5,898 bases of DNA, taken from Armatimonadota bacterium. GTDB taxonomy: Bacteria > Armatimonadota > Fimbriimonadia > Fimbriimonadales > Fimbriimonadaceae. The stretch spans positions 1 through 5,898 of the forward strand of contig JAEYWW010000172.1 of the NCBI GenBank assembly GCA_023428805.1, read 5' to 3'. Numbering within the stretch: position 1 is the first letter of the stretch; the number at the start of each line of letters is the position of its first letter. Positions 5,194 to 5,898 of this stretch are shown here, in pieces. Position numbers and translations under genes: made by a program. Below the pieces are notes generated by a model, which was not told where the DNA came from, made no database searches, and saw only the letters and a program-made list of their open reading frames with translations.

Positions 5194-5898
5194 TCACCGA
5201 GGGACCGCAAGACTGAGCAGGAGCGACCCGACGAGAAGCACAACCCACATCGCAAGCGCGGCGACGACGGGCTTCCAGCCTGCTTCCTTGAGGTCGCGCA
5301 CACCTGTCTGCAAACCAACCCCCGCCATGCCTGTCGCCATCAGGAAGGTGACCAGAAGCTGGATTTGCTTGAGAAAATCGTCGGTCAAACCGAGCTCTTT
5401 GGAATAGGTGCGGACGCCCGCGAGAATCACAAAGGCAACCAGGAACCAGGGCACCAGGGGCGTTTTGGCGTCGCCCGTTCCCTCGCCCTTCTTCCGCAGC
5501 CACCAGCCGAGCCCGAAGACGATGGGAGCGAGAAGCAGGATTCGCGCCAACTTGACCACCGTCGCCATGCCCTCCATGTCAAACGGGGTTTCCAAGCGAT
5601 AACCTGAGGCCGCCGCCACGACCTGCGCGGTTTCGTGCAGGGACGCGCCCGCCCAAAGCGCATAGGGAAAGGCGTCCAAGTGCAGGGCCGAGGCGATGAA
5701 GGGGTAGCTGAAGATGCCCACCGTGCCCCAAAGAGTGATCAGGCCGAGGCTCACCGCAGAATCCTTGCCTTCGGACTGGACGACCGTATCCGCCGCCACG
5801 ATGGCCGACGCGCCGCAGACGCTGGTGCCGACCCCGAGCAGGATCGCGAGCTTCTCACCCAGCCCGAAAAGCTTCCCGATGCCAATCGCCGCCACCAG
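5194..5898 (-). CDS. YeiH/UPF0324 family membrane protein (putative sulfate exporter), N-terminus outside the window
   Basis: The frame is open to the right edge. About 234 residues are present against roughly 330-350 for the family, so about 100 N-terminal residues are missing. The GTG at 5895 is not taken as a start because the frame continues upstream and the family core is already under way. From that GTG, family landmarks are LGVGTSVCGASAIVA (20-34), LWAGASLHETAQVVAAAS (80-97), VKLARILLLAPIVF (114-127) and TFLMATGMAGVGLQTGV (183-199). About seven hydrophobic segments are visible, near 15-37, 48-70, 77-97, 113-133, 147-162, 177-197 and 208-230, fitting an inner-membrane transporter. PF03601 relatives are called sulfate exporters mainly because some lie with sulfonate-degradation genes; transport is largely unproven. 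It precedes E1 alpha by 36 nt and is probably in the same transcript. Confidence 0.88.
   Translation of the reverse strand: MVAAIGIGKLFGLGEKLAILLGVGTSVCGASAIVAADTVVQSEGKDSAVSLGLITLWGTVGIFSYPFIASALHLDAFPYALWAGASLHETAQVVAAASGYRLETPFDMEGMATVVKLARILLLAPIVFGLGWWLRKKGEGTGDAKTPLVPWFLVAFVILAGVRTYSKELGLTDDFLKQIQLLVTFLMATGMAGVGLQTGVRDLKEAGWKPVVAALAMWVVLLVGSLLLSLAVPR

Noticed and set aside
5190..5198. Short palindrome GGTGTCACC at the YeiH stop codon
   Set aside because: Arms are only 4 bp with a single-base centre, which cannot form a stable hairpin, and no T-run follows; it is probably chance.

Overview
This is a GC-rich bacterial window (about 60% G+C by eye) holding one compact metabolic locus. It contains no RNA genes, mobile elements or CRISPR arrays that I can see. 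Five complete genes and one truncated gene lie head to tail on the minus strand. A lactonase-type hydrolase on the plus strand converges on them, and the left edge may carry the start of another minus-strand gene. The taxon is uncertain. The gene mix (fuconolactonase-like amidohydrolase, Gfo/Idh/MocA oxidoreductase, SDR, E1-type thiamine enzyme) and weak or absent Shine-Dalgarno sites at several starts would suit a sugar-degrading member of the Verrucomicrobiota/Planctomycetota group. Proteobacteria or Acidobacteriota are not excluded.

Layout, left to right. 1-88: possible 5' end of an unrecognised minus-strand gene running off the window. 89-143: AT-rich divergent intergenic region. 144-1004 (+): COG3618 amidohydrolase resembling L-fuconolactonase. 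962-1978 (-): Gfo/Idh/MocA oxidoreductase, overlapping the hydrolase tail to tail by 43 bp. 1978-2487 (-): VOC/glyoxalase-fold metalloenzyme. 2493-3233 (-): NAD-type short-chain dehydrogenase with a TTG start. 3230-4198 (-) and 4198-5157 (-): beta and alpha subunits of a pyruvate/acetoin dehydrogenase-type thiamine diphosphate E1. 5194-5898 (-): C-terminal two thirds of a YeiH/UPF0324 membrane protein, a family often called putative sulfate exporters.

Transcription on the minus strand runs YeiH, E1 alpha, E1 beta, SDR, VOC, Gfo/Idh. Junctions are 36 nt, a 1-nt overlap (TGATG), a 4-nt overlap (TTGA), a 5-nt gap and a 1-nt overlap (TGATG). This reads as one translationally coupled operon. No E2 acyltransferase or E3 follows the E1 pair, so this is not a standard acetoin or pyruvate dehydrogenase operon. 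The working inference is catabolism of a sugar acid or related polyhydroxy compound: the lactonase opens a lactone, the Gfo/Idh and SDR enzymes oxidise hydroxyls, and the E1 enzyme cleaves or decarboxylates a resulting ketone. The VOC protein acts on an unknown intermediate and the membrane protein may export an anion. The substrate is not established by the sequence.
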